Positions 46,332 through 54,553 of a DNA stretch of 64,000 nt are shown in pieces. Within the stretch, counting starts at the first letter, position 1; each line of letters starts with the position of its first letter. The notes below the pieces were generated by a model. The model was not told the DNA's origin. It ran no database searches and saw only the letters and a program-made list of their open reading frames with translations. The stretch lies in contig JAWLGR010000004.1 of assembly GCA_041684965.1 (NCBI GenBank), positions 1 through 64,000 on the forward strand, written 5' to 3'. This stretch comes from Mariniphaga sp041684965. Lineage in GTDB: Bacteria > Bacteroidota > Bacteroidia > Bacteroidales > Prolixibacteraceae. The position numbers and the translations under genes were made by a program.

Positions 46332-47003
46332 GTGATTTATATTCTGCCAACCAAAAGAGGCCTGGGAGCCACCCTCTGGGGAACATGGGATGATCTGGAT
46401 GCCCTTTATGAAGTAATTAGTAAATTCTGGGGAGAGGAAAGGTATTATCTGCCGGATTCTGAAACCAGGGAAAAAATTATAGCCAGTTTTTCATACGATG
46501 TAAGGAAAGCCCAGGAAAGGGCAAGGTTAATAAGCAACAAGAGCCCTGTCACGGAAGAAAACATTCCTTACCTGGGAAATTCAGTCTCGTGGGTTCAATT
46601 CCTCTTTGCACTGGCTGCCTTGCGTCATAATATGCAAATGACGGAGGTAACCAGACAGGATATTGCAATAATGCTTCACCTGGAACACCAGCTGGAGCAG
46701 GCAATGTACAGTTATGATGCCACGGGTGCCAAAGCTTTAAAACCTTTCCTGTCGGGAGCAATTTATGCCGGCAATGAAAACCTTTACCTGTTCATGCGAA
46801 GCATTGATGCAACTTATTTCAGAATGGGTGGAGGGAAACCGGCCTTCAGACGGTTACCTGAGCTACTAAAAAAAGCAGCATTTATGACACACGAATACAA
46901 GGAATATACTGATTCCCTGGAAAAGGAAGCGAAGCGGCTTAACTGCAAAATTCATGAAATGGAAATAAACGATGAGGATGTGGATTACGATGTTCCGTGG
47001 TAA
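46332..47003 (+). CDS. DUF6904 family protein
   Basis: A 223-residue protein with a GTG start. It begins MIYILPTKRGLGATLWGTWDDLDALYEVI, the pattern of DUF6904 proteins, then has a helical domain with RKAQERARLI and SWVQFLFALAALRHNMQ. Family function is unknown. A 70-bp fragment of a second copy occurs at 52175-52246, so the gene has been duplicated locally at least once. Confidence 0.7.
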   Translation: MIYILPTKRGLGATLWGTWDDLDALYEVISKFWGEERYYLPDSETREKIIASFSYDVRKAQERARLISNKSPVTEENIPYLGNSVSWVQFLFALAALRHNMQMTEVTRQDIAIMLHLEHQLEQAMYSYDATGAKALKPFLSGAIYAGNENLYLFMRSIDATYFRMGGGKPAFRRLPELLKKAAFMTHEYKEYTDSLEKEAKRLNCKIHEMEINDEDVDYDVPW

Positions 47004-47007
47004 CGTA

Positions 47008-47068
47008 CATGAGAACCACGATTAGGAGAAATCATGAAAACAAGTTAATCCTGAATCATGGTTCAGAC
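47008..47068. repeat. GTCTGAACC palindromic element (degenerate)
   Basis: A short form beginning gagaaccacgatt and ending aatcatggttcagac, between two convergent genes. Confidence 0.55.
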
Positions 47069-47071
47069 AAT

Positions 47072-47932
47072 TCAGTCGGTCATGAAACCAGCTATCAGTT
47101 GAGCCACTGTTTCAGGTTGTTCTTCCTGCGGAAAATGTCCGCATGTTTCAAGTCTGAAAACCTTTGTATTTGCAAAACCTGAAACAAACTTATCAAGATA
47201 ATGTGGCTTAATAAAAGGATCTTTGACACCCCAGATAAATAAAGCAGGTTTACCTGAAACAGGTTGTCGTTGATTCCAAAGCGTTTCAAACCAATTCTGG
47301 TCGTTCAGCAATGACCGCGCAAACGCCAGTACCCCGTTTCTTTGTGTTCTATTCTGAAACGGCAGGGTATATTGCTTCAATAAATGATTCGAAAGCTTGT
47401 ACTCGCCAAAAGATTTGGGCAGAAGATATCGGGGTGAAAAATTAAGGTAGCGGTACAAAAACGGAAGTAAGGGATTTTTCAATATCCTGCTCAGCCTTTT
47501 ATAGCCGGGGTCGTCTTTACTGCTCCACAACCAGGAGTTGAAAATGATTAAATTCCTTATTTTTTCAGGATGTTGAATGGCAAAATTTATTCCGATAGGT
47601 CCGCCAAAGTCGTGGACTGCCAATGTAATGTTATCCAGTTGTGTTTCAAGAATAAATTTTTCAAGTGTTTTGCTATGATTTTGAGTGGAATAATCGTAAT
47701 GTTCCGGTTTCGAAGATAGTCCAAAACCTATATGATCGATGGCCACACAACGGAAATCTGTTTTTAGTATTTTAATGATGTTTCGAAAATCAAAACTCCA
47801 TGAAGGTGTTCCGTGAACAAACAGGATTATTTCACCCTGTCCTTCATCTATGTAATGAAGCTTGTGTCCGTTAATATCCAGATAATTCGAAATAAACGGA
47901 TATTCTGATTTATCAGGCCATTGCGTATTCAA
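47072..47932 (-). CDS. Alpha/beta hydrolase, haloalkane-dehalogenase-like
   Basis: A 286-residue alpha/beta hydrolase. The oxyanion motif is VHGTPSWSFDFRN (39-51), and the nucleophile elbow is AVHDFGGPIG with Asp108 in place of Ser, as in haloalkane dehalogenases and fluoroacetate dehalogenases. The acid lies in WGVKDPF and the base His in CGHFPQEEQPE. The halide-binding Trp that follows the nucleophile in known dehalogenases is Phe109 here, so the substrate may differ. No signal peptide. First of several minus-strand hydrolase genes. Confidence 0.82.
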   Translation of the reverse strand: MNTQWPDKSEYPFISNYLDINGHKLHYIDEGQGEIILFVHGTPSWSFDFRNIIKILKTDFRCVAIDHIGFGLSSKPEHYDYSTQNHSKTLEKFILETQLDNITLAVHDFGGPIGINFAIQHPEKIRNLIIFNSWLWSSKDDPGYKRLSRILKNPLLPFLYRYLNFSPRYLLPKSFGEYKLSNHLLKQYTLPFQNRTQRNGVLAFARSLLNDQNWFETLWNQRQPVSGKPALFIWGVKDPFIKPHYLDKFVSGFANTKVFRLETCGHFPQEEQPETVAQLIAGFMTD

Positions 47933-47979
47933 TTGTATAATCTGTTTAATTTAATATGATGATACCGGAGCATTAATTT

Positions 47980-48432
47980 TTACTTCTCAATCAATTTAAA
48001 TCCTTGCCTTTCCCAGAAGCCAATCACATTTCCCCATCTGACTATGAGTTTTTGCCCAAAACTGGTTTTCCAGTCTTTCTCAATATCTGAATGACACTGA
48101 AGTCCTTTCCCTTTCCGTGTATGGTGACAAAAGCGGCACTCCAGTGGCTGAAAACCTGATCCAAATAATGTACATAAGTCCTTGTTCAGAAAGGTACAGC
48201 CATTTTGTGAAAACACCTTCAATGCATAATTTGATTCATTTCCTTTAAAAGCAGGCGCTAAAACACCAAAATCATGTTCCGGAGATATCTCAAGCATCAT
48301 CCGGTCAGCAAATCCTGCATCAACAGCCTTTTCTGCTTCTTCGACAGTCCACCAGCCCGGCCGCAGACAAAAACTCCTGCAGATATCACATGTACATGAC
48401 TCAGACGGCGGATATTTTTCTTTTAGATTCAC
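47980..48432 (-). CDS. Cysteine-rich conserved protein (YkgJ-like cluster)
   Basis: A 150-residue protein with a CTCDICRSFCLRPGWWT motif at the N-terminus and later C-TFLNKDLCTLFGSGFQPLECRFCHH, a pattern seen in small Bacteroidetes proteins that resemble YkgJ-type zinc/iron-binding proteins. At least eight cysteines could hold a metal. Function unknown. It lies 47 bp upstream of the dehalogenase-like gene on the same strand. Confidence 0.65.
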   Translation of the reverse strand: MNLKEKYPPSESCTCDICRSFCLRPGWWTVEEAEKAVDAGFADRMMLEISPEHDFGVLAPAFKGNESNYALKVFSQNGCTFLNKDLCTLFGSGFQPLECRFCHHTRKGKGLQCHSDIEKDWKTSFGQKLIVRWGNVIGFWERQGFKLIEK

Positions 48433-48544
48433 TTCATCATTAAGTAATTCCGTGGTCCTTTGGTTAAAATATAAATTTACAAAACTGTGATGATTTCGAA
48501 TCCCTTTTACATTTATTTTATGGTAGTTAATTGCTGGTTATAAT

Positions 48545-49468
48545 TTATACCTTTAACTTCTTTTTAATAAAATCAACTATTTCATTCATTGCTTCTGTAG
48601 CTTCGCTAAACATTGGAGCTAATAAAGGATAACAATGCAACATTCCTATCCCGGCTTTGAATTGGATATCAACTCCCGCTTCTTTAGATTTTAAATAAAA
48701 TTTTTCTCCGTCATCATATAATTCATCATCCACTCCGGAATTAATAAAAATCGGTGGGAGTCCTTTTAATTCACCAAATAATGGTGAGATAAACGGATTT
48801 TCTGCGTTATTATCTCCAACATAGTACTTACTAAAAACACTCCATGAGTTTAAGGGAGCAGGTGATAATTTATTTTTTGTCTTATACGACGCGCCCGAAC
48901 AAGTTAAATCAGTCCAGGGCGAAATAGCAACACAAGCAACTGGCATTGGAATATTCCACTCCTTTAAAGCCAGGAGAGTTGCTAAACACAATCCTCCTCC
49001 AGCTGATTCACCTGCCATTATTATATTTTCCGGCTTAAATCCTGAAGTTAAAAGCCATTTAAATATTTTTACAGAATCATCCAGGGCTGCCGGAAAAGAG
49101 TGCTCAGGAGCAAGCCTGTATTCATAAATCAGGTTTTGAACTCCTGTATTCTTTGCAAATTTTGAGACAAATCCCCGATGGTCGCTACATGAACCTGATA
49201 CATACCCACCACCATGAACATATAAAATAACTTTATTGGTATCTGAATCGTTGGGTATTAACCATTCAGATTTCATCCCTTCTATAAATTGTTCATGAAT
49301 AGTAATACCCTCGGGTATCCTGGAATATTTATCTGCTCCTTTCTCACAACGTTCTCTAAACTTTATGATGGAAGTATTCGAATCGAAAACTTCTTTTTTC
49401 AGTTTTCCTTGAAATATATGTCCATTTCTCATCAAAAAATTGAACATTCTACTTTTAAAACTTGTCAT
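48545..49468 (-). CDS. Alpha/beta hydrolase, HSL (acetyl esterase) family
   Basis: A 307-residue esterase of the hormone-sensitive-lipase type (family IV). The HGGG oxyanion motif (YVHGGGYVSGS) lies near residue 89, the nucleophile elbow GESAGGGL near 158, the Asp in SGVDDELYDDG and the His in GMLHCYPLLAP. No signal peptide. Likely acts on short-chain esters; the true substrate is unknown. The next 270 bp upstream (49469-49741) hold no gene. Confidence 0.88.
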   Translation of the reverse strand: MTSFKSRMFNFLMRNGHIFQGKLKKEVFDSNTSIIKFRERCEKGADKYSRIPEGITIHEQFIEGMKSEWLIPNDSDTNKVILYVHGGGYVSGSCSDHRGFVSKFAKNTGVQNLIYEYRLAPEHSFPAALDDSVKIFKWLLTSGFKPENIIMAGESAGGGLCLATLLALKEWNIPMPVACVAISPWTDLTCSGASYKTKNKLSPAPLNSWSVFSKYYVGDNNAENPFISPLFGELKGLPPIFINSGVDDELYDDGEKFYLKSKEAGVDIQFKAGIGMLHCYPLLAPMFSEATEAMNEIVDFIKKKLKV

Positions 49469-49741
49469 TATTAACTAATATAAAATTTTTTCTGTTGCGA
49501 TTAATAACTTGCTGCCAATGGTTTATATCTAAAAATTTCTCAGAGGAAAGACTTTCGAACTTCACTTCAACGTTCCTTTGGTATTTTTTTATTAATCATT
49601 TCTTCCGATACATTTTAAATCCTTTTCCAACCGGATTGCATTATTGGTTGACCTGTAACATCCAACCTAATGTGTTCAGGGCTTACAAACTATCAGCAGG
49701 CCCCTTTATTGCAGATATCCATAGCAGCAGGTCGTTGTTTT

Positions 49742-50590
49742 TTATTTATTAGTATTTATATGCTTTTCTATTCCATTAATTATTGTTTCCCAATCTTCAA
49801 AATGCAATTCGTGACCTGTACTTTCAAGAGTAATTCGTTCTGAACCATTAATTTTTTCAAGTAAAACGTCTGCATTTTTATAATGCCATATTTTATCATC
49901 AGTCCCATGTATTATTAAAGTGGGTTGATTGATTTTGTTTAATCTGTTCCAATACGCTTCACCCCCTTGTATGGCAGCGTGATTGAACATACTGATATAA
50001 TTATTGGCCCGGTTAAATTCCGCTCTGACATATTTTTCAATTTTTCGTTTATCATATTCTTTTCTACCCGACATCAACGCAAAGAGTTCAACCATATATC
50101 CTACTACGCTATCTTCATTTTCCCAATCAATGTTTTCAGCCTTTCCATGAAGTTCTAAAATTCGAGTGTCCATTTCCGGAATGGTTGGGTCAGAATCACC
50201 CCAGGGCCCTGTAGATAAAAGTGTCAATGTATGAACTCTTTCCGGATACTTAATTGCAGCAATTTGAGAAATTAATCCACCTAATGATATACCTGCCAAA
50301 TGTGCCTTGTCAATATTGTAACCGTCCAAGATTGATATAGCATCATTAGTCAAATCAACTATATTGTAGGGCGTTGTTCCCGGTTCATAGAAAGTCGATT
50401 TTCCCACATCTCTGTTGTCGTACCGGATTACGAAGAATCCTTTGTCTGCTAACCGGTGACAAAATTCCTCATCCCAATAAAGCATCGAAACAGTGGCCCC
50501 TGCAATTAATAGAATGGCCGGACTGTCTTTGGTTCCGAAACTTTCTGTGCAAAGCTCAACATCGTTAACAGTTATTATCCTTTCATTCAT
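49742..50590 (-). CDS. Alpha/beta hydrolase, RdmC-like
   Basis: A 282-residue hydrolase: oxyanion region LIAGATVSMLYWDEEF, RYDNRDVGKST, nucleophile elbow AGISLGGLIS, acid HGTDDKIWHY, and base STGHELHFED, so the triad is complete. It resembles aclacinomycin methylesterase-type hydrolases. The ATG at 50590 (MNERIITVNDVELC) is the natural start; an upstream in-frame ATG at 50620 lies within the coding end of the preceding fragment. Substrate unknown. Confidence 0.86.
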   Translation of the reverse strand: MNERIITVNDVELCTESFGTKDSPAILLIAGATVSMLYWDEEFCHRLADKGFFVIRYDNRDVGKSTFYEPGTTPYNIVDLTNDAISILDGYNIDKAHLAGISLGGLISQIAAIKYPERVHTLTLLSTGPWGDSDPTIPEMDTRILELHGKAENIDWENEDSVVGYMVELFALMSGRKEYDKRKIEKYVRAEFNRANNYISMFNHAAIQGGEAYWNRLNKINQPTLIIHGTDDKIWHYKNADVLLEKINGSERITLESTGHELHFEDWETIINGIEKHINTNK

Positions 50591-50807
50591 ACTTCCATTG
50601 TTTTTTATTAATATCTTCAAACAACCCTTGAAGCCAATCGGTCATCAATGAAACATACCCTGGAGCAAACACCTCTGCCGGATTGTCCTTGTATTGTTCT
50701 CTTCGCTCTCTGGTAGCAGAAGCTTTGCCCGTCAGATTTAACGTTAGGGTATGATCGGCATTGGGAATTATCTTTTTAGAAAAATTCTTGTTGCCGATTG
50801 TTTGCAT
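50583..50807 (-). pseudogene. C-terminal fragment of an alpha/beta hydrolase
   Basis: A 74-codon frame (MQTIGNKNFSKKIIPNADHTLTLNLTGKASATRERREQYKDNPAEVFAPGYVSLMTDWLQ). The NADHTLTL segment looks like the catalytic-His block of a hydrolase, followed by the usual final helix ending in a DWL motif. The nucleophile elbow and core are absent, so this is probably the 3' end of a lost gene. It overlaps the start of the next hydrolase gene by 8 bp. Confidence 0.5.
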
Positions 50808-50834
50808 TTTATTTTCAAAAACTCATTTCCTCCT

Positions 50835-51755
50835 TTATTCAGACAATAATGTTATTCCTGTAAGATTTGCCTGATTGTTTTTCAAAAAGGCATAGGTTAT
50901 TTTATCGGCTTTACAATCAACAAACTCAACCTGTTTCATTTTCTTGTTGTTTTTAAAGAAGGTATTAATTAATGTGGCATTTAGAAATTTAACTTTTTTA
51001 AATCCACAGTTTTCAAAAGAGCATTCTTCCAATGTGCCTTCAAAGATAATATCGACAAAATAGGTATCAGTAAATGTGGTGCGATTCCACAACGTATCAG
51101 TAACTGTATTTTTCTCTAAACCGCCTGATTTAAATTTAGCTTCTGTAAAATCGGCACCCGTAAAGTCGCAGTTTTTTATATAACTCCCTGTAAATTCAGT
51201 TTCTTTCAGAGTACAATTATTAAATTGATTATTAGCCAAATTCGATTTCTGTATATGACTTTTACTGATATCGGAGTTTGAGAAGTCACATTTATCAACA
51301 TTATTGTTTTTTAGCAGGAGTCCCGACATTTCCGAACCAATAAACTGACAATTCTGCATATTTGATGAACTGAACTTTTCATGCAGGTTCTTCAACCCCG
51401 AAAAATCACTATCCACCAAATTCAGCTTTGACATATCCCAGCTAAGATTTTTTCCTGCCTTGCCGGCAGGTTGGTTTATTTCGGTGAACATTTCAGCGGA
51501 TTGATTTTCCAATGATTCATTGGATGACATATTGGTAACAGAGGATTGGAAATTCCCTGAAAAATAGTTAAGGTCAACACCAAGAATTTCAGCCAGACGA
51601 TTAAAAGTTGTGATATCTGGCATTGATTCTCCACGTTCCCATTTACCAACTGCCTGAGGACTAATAAAAAGTTGTTGAGCAAGCTCTGCTTGAGACATAT
51701 TTATTCCCTTTCGGGCTACGGCAATCTTGTTGCCAATTTTTTTTGTTTCTAACAT
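50835..51755 (-). CDS. XRE-type HTH regulator with pentapeptide repeats
   Basis: A 306-residue fusion. Residues 1-70 are an XRE helix-turn-helix (IGNKIAVARKGINMSQAELAQQLFISPQAVGKWERGESMPDI). After a linker, about 120-300 are quasi-pentapeptide repeats (LKNNNVDKCDFSNSDISKSHIQKSNLANNQFNNC...), which form a right-handed beta helix. Pentapeptide folds can mimic DNA or act as protein scaffolds. The ATG at 51755 follows a full Bacteroidetes promoter with an embedded palindromic operator (51794-51818), so the protein probably represses itself. An in-frame ATG at 51809 lies inside that operator and is rejected as the start. Confidence 0.85.
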   Translation of the reverse strand: MLETKKIGNKIAVARKGINMSQAELAQQLFISPQAVGKWERGESMPDITTFNRLAEILGVDLNYFSGNFQSSVTNMSSNESLENQSAEMFTEINQPAGKAGKNLSWDMSKLNLVDSDFSGLKNLHEKFSSSNMQNCQFIGSEMSGLLLKNNNVDKCDFSNSDISKSHIQKSNLANNQFNNCTLKETEFTGSYIKNCDFTGADFTEAKFKSGGLEKNTVTDTLWNRTTFTDTYFVDIIFEGTLEECSFENCGFKKVKFLNATLINTFFKNNKKMKQVEFVDCKADKITYAFLKNNQANLTGITLLSE

Positions 51756-51785
51756 AAGATGCAATTTTAAAAATTTATGATGAAA

Positions 51786-51818
51786 CAAAGGTATTTTGAT
51801 ACATGCCACGTATCAAAA
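51786..51818 (-). promoter_or_regulatory. Promoter and palindromic operator of the XRE-pentapeptide gene
   Basis: On the minus strand: TTTG (-33; 51814-51817), 20 nt spacer, TACCTTTG (-7; 51786-51793), a full match to the Bacteroidetes sigma-A consensus. The spacer is filled by a perfect inverted repeat, TTTTGATAC and GTATCAAAA (51794-51802 and 51810-51818, 7-nt gap), ideal for binding by an HTH dimer and blocking the polymerase. Confidence 0.7.
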
Positions 51819-52174
51819 AAAATCAGTTACTTATAGTTGTAATCAGGCTATACTTGGTTGTATTCTGCAACTATCAGTAGTAAAACTGATTTTTAAATCC
51901 TTTTTGGTCTTCAATAAGTCAGGCAGTTTGAGCGATGAATTTCATTTATGAGTTTGATTGTCTTATTTCATTCATAACCGCATACCCATCCATATCCGGA
52001 TGGCAAATGTCCAATTCAAATCAACAGGCAGGGTTCGGGAAATTTGTACGACTCCACGTACGGTCATTGCAGAAGTACCTTATACCGGTGTCCAAAATCA
52101 CCCTTAAATTGACACCATAGTCTGCATAGCTTCAGGTTAAAAAGCTAAAATTTAAAGATGTTTAATAATAAAAC
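51819..52174. other. Intergenic region, no gene seen
   Basis: AT-rich sequence without a supported gene, upstream of the XRE gene and the DUF6904 fragment. Confidence 0.5.
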
Positions 52175-52246
52175 AAAACCTTTGCCTGTTCATGCAAAGC
52201 ACTGATGCAACTTATTTCAGAAAAGGAGGAGGAAAAAAGGCTTTCA
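52175..52246 (+). pseudogene. Fragment of a DUF6904 gene
   Basis: Matches the part of the intact gene around 46777-46850: aaaacctttgcctgttcatg, then gatgcaacttatttcag, coding NLCLFMQSTDATYFRKGGGKKAF. Only about 24 codons remain. Confidence 0.65.
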
Positions 52247-52254
52247 TAGCTGGT

Positions 52255-52356
52255 TTATTGACCGGGTGACTTGAGGTTTAATTGCAGATAGTTCATGAGA
52301 CTACCAGCCCTTAAAGAAAGCAGGAAGCCAAAATAACAAAGTCACCCGGTCAATAA
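52255..52356. repeat. Short element bounded by an 18-bp perfect inverted repeat
   Basis: TTATTGACCGGGTGACTT (52255-52272) and its exact reverse complement (52339-52356) enclose 66 bp. The arms and size resemble a very small MITE. No clear target-site duplication was seen at the ends. Confidence 0.65.
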
Positions 52357-52363
52357 CATCCCC

Positions 52364-52426
52364 CCGATTGCTGAAGGCGGAGGAGTGCTGAATTGTGCAT
52401 CGTGGAGGGAGAAGTCTGAACCCTGA
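52364..52426 (+). pseudogene. 3' relic of an agmatine deiminase gene
   Basis: Reads IAEGGGVLNCASWREKSEP and stop, the C-terminal active-site block of the family with the catalytic Cys kept. It runs directly into a GTCTGAACC repeat at 52414. Nothing of the gene body remains upstream. Confidence 0.7.
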
Positions 52427-52636
52427 TTTACCTGATGATTATAAATGTCTGAACCACGATTATCCTGATGAACCTGATGGACAGGATTAAAGCATCAGGG
52501 AATCAAGGTAATCCTGTGAATCATGGTTCAGACTGATTAAAGGAATCAGGAAATCAAGTTAATCCTGCAAATCCTGGTTCAGACTGATTAAAGAGAATCA
52601 GAAAATTAAGGAACTCCTGTGAATCATGGTTCAGAC
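52414..52636. repeat. Cluster of GTCTGAACC palindromic elements
   Basis: A left arm at 52414, a full unit at 52447-52532, and two right arms ending near 52582 and 52636 (aatcatggttcagac). It stops just before the end of the VWA gene. Confidence 0.7.
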
Positions 52637-52641
52637 GACTC

Positions 52642-53919
52642 TTAAGGGACATATTCACCAACCAGTCTTACCATCAAATCATTCAGTTTTTCAACTTCAA
52701 ATTCTCCAATGGTTGGTTCCAGGTGAGCGTTCCCCACTCCACTGTCATCCGTTATAAAAACATAGGTTCCATTGGTTAAAATTGCAAAAGAGCGCATTAA
52801 ATATTCCGTAGCCTTGTCGATGCCGGAAGCTGTTATGGGAATTATTTTAATTCCTTTTTCTGCAGCTTTGATTAAATTTAATTCCAGGCTTGAAATTACT
52901 TCCTGCGTGTAGTGTGGTGGGGCATCCAGCAATAAAAACAGTATCCGGGCGGAAGCATTTTCGTTCCACGTATTTTGTGTAATAGCAACATCCAGGGCAG
53001 AATGTACGGCTTCAGGAAAATCGCCACCACCTGCGGCAGACTGAGCGGCTATAAAAGAAATCAGGCTGTTTTCATCGCTTGTAAAACTAAAAGGGCGGGT
53101 TACATATTCATCTCCTTCATCCCTGTAAAACACCGATCCAAAACGCATTTCAAGGGAGGGGTGGTTTTGTTTTATCCGTGCAATAACATTGTTTAATTCA
53201 GCTTTCAGGTAATCAATTTCATCTCCCATCGAACCTGTTGCGTCAACTGCAAAATAAATGTCAATTATTTTTCTGTTTTCAATTATTATGTTCAGGTTCA
53301 CTTTGTTTATGCCCCGGGCGTAATCCAATGCTGCTGTAATCTCTTCAGTATCCTCAAACTTTATGCGGGCAGTCAGACCGCCAAGATTTAAATCCGACCA
53401 CAATGTGGCTTCCCCTTTAGTATCTGTTTTGGTTTTCCAAACTGTTATCTCACCAGACAGGAGACTGATTTCAGCATTTGCAACAAATGATTCATTTTTA
53501 TCTGCAACCACAAAACTGTACCTTTTTATTTCTTTAAGGTTCCATTTATTTACATCCTCATAATACTCCTGGTTGCTTAAAAGATTAATCCAGAAATCCC
53601 AGTTATGAAGATCGTTCCATTCGCCTGCCGTCAAGACTCCCGGTTCGAACTGATTGTTTGGGTTTCCACCTCCCCAATCGCCTGACCCTGCAGGTGAGCC
53701 CCCGCCGGAAGAACCTGAGTAGGAATCATAGGATAAACCATAGGCCTCGTAAAAACGACCATTTGTGCCAGGTGTTTCAGGTTCGGTTACCTTCTCAAAC
53801 AATCGTGTTTTACCTGTTGCTGCCTTTTCTGCGAAAGTATTGTCATCTTTCCGGCAACTCCACATTAATGTTACAACCAACATTAATACTACTTTTAATA
53901 ACCCGCTAATTCGTTTCAT
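52642..53919 (-). CDS. VWA domain lipoprotein
   Basis: A 425-residue lipoprotein: leader MKRISGLLKVVLMLVVTLMWSC with the lipobox Cys at 22. A glycine/serine-rich segment (about 65-90) leads to a beta domain, then a von Willebrand A domain from about residue 225 with the metal-ion site DATGSMGDEID (DxTxS in place of DxSxS). Later FPEAVHSALDVAI supplies the second metal-site loop. Probably outer-membrane anchored and involved in protein binding. No operon partner; repeats flank it on both sides. Confidence 0.88.
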   Translation of the reverse strand: MKRISGLLKVVLMLVVTLMWSCRKDDNTFAEKAATGKTRLFEKVTEPETPGTNGRFYEAYGLSYDSYSGSSGGGSPAGSGDWGGGNPNNQFEPGVLTAGEWNDLHNWDFWINLLSNQEYYEDVNKWNLKEIKRYSFVVADKNESFVANAEISLLSGEITVWKTKTDTKGEATLWSDLNLGGLTARIKFEDTEEITAALDYARGINKVNLNIIIENRKIIDIYFAVDATGSMGDEIDYLKAELNNVIARIKQNHPSLEMRFGSVFYRDEGDEYVTRPFSFTSDENSLISFIAAQSAAGGGDFPEAVHSALDVAITQNTWNENASARILFLLLDAPPHYTQEVISSLELNLIKAAEKGIKIIPITASGIDKATEYLMRSFAILTNGTYVFITDDSGVGNAHLEPTIGEFEVEKLNDLMVRLVGEYVP

Positions 53920-53989
53920 AGGAATGTTTTCTGTTTCAGATAACTAAAACAGCAAAAAGGTTGCGTCCGGAATTAAAATTTTTAAATCA

Positions 53990-54179
53990 GTATTCTGAAA
54001 CCTGATATTTTCCTGTTTACATGATGGACAAAATTAAAGAGAATCAAGGAATCATGATAATCCTGTGAATCGTGGTTCAGACAATTAGAGGAAATCTGAT
54101 TAATCAACCGAATCCTGTGAATCATAGCTTGTCCCGATCTGTCGGGAGTTCAGACAATTATAGAATCATAGTTCAGACA
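53990..54179. repeat. Cluster of GTCTGAACC palindromic elements
   Basis: About two units: 53993-54083 (ending gtggttcagac), then right arms near 54125 and 54179. One arm is interrupted by CTTGTCCCGATCTGTCGGGA, a small separate hairpin (54128-54147). Confidence 0.6.
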
Positions 54180-54224
54180 TTTACCTGTTAACTTTTCAAT
54201 CCTCCCTAAACTGATCCTGACACA

Positions 54225-54245
54225 ACAAATATTTGTATATATTTG
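54225..54245 (+). promoter_or_regulatory. Candidate brnTA promoter and operator
   Basis: A perfect 12-bp palindrome ACAAATATTTGT (54225-54236) overlaps the region just upstream of TATATTTG (54238-54245, TAnnTTTG), 8 nt before the brnT ATG. The position suits autoregulation by the antitoxin. A -33 element was not found, and the leader would be nearly absent. Confidence 0.45.
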
Positions 54246-54253
54246 TAATATAC

Positions 54254-54553
54254 ATGAAAGAGGTGTTTAATAAATGTACCGGTTTTGAATGGGACAAAGG
54301 AAATTCCCTGAAAAACTGGATGCGGCACCAGGTAACACAGGGTGAATGCGAACAGGTTTTCTTTAATGAACCGTTAATTGTTTTTGTAGATATTAAACAT
54401 TCACAAGCCGAAAAAAGATGGTTTTTATTGGGAACAACAGATGCAGGCCGATTTTTATTTATCGTTTTTACGATAAGAAAAAATTTAATAAGGATAATCT
54501 CTGCAAGGGATATGAACAAAAAAGAAAGGAGCATTTACAATGAGCAAGCTTAA
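54254..54553 (+). CDS. brnT: BrnT-family ribonuclease toxin
   Basis: A 99-residue BrnT toxin (type II): FEWDKGNSLKNWMRHQVTQGECEQVFFNEPLIVFVD, then EKRWFLLGTTDAGRFLFIVFTIRKNLIRIISARDMNKKER, the full family pattern with the conserved Arg and RxIISAR core of the RelE-like fold. It cleaves RNA and halts growth when free. The ATG at 54254 starts the conserved part; an upstream in-frame ATG at 54233 lies in the operator. It overlaps brnA by 14 bp, the normal toxin-first order. Confidence 0.9.
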   Translation: MKEVFNKCTGFEWDKGNSLKNWMRHQVTQGECEQVFFNEPLIVFVDIKHSQAEKRWFLLGTTDAGRFLFIVFTIRKNLIRIISARDMNKKERSIYNEQA

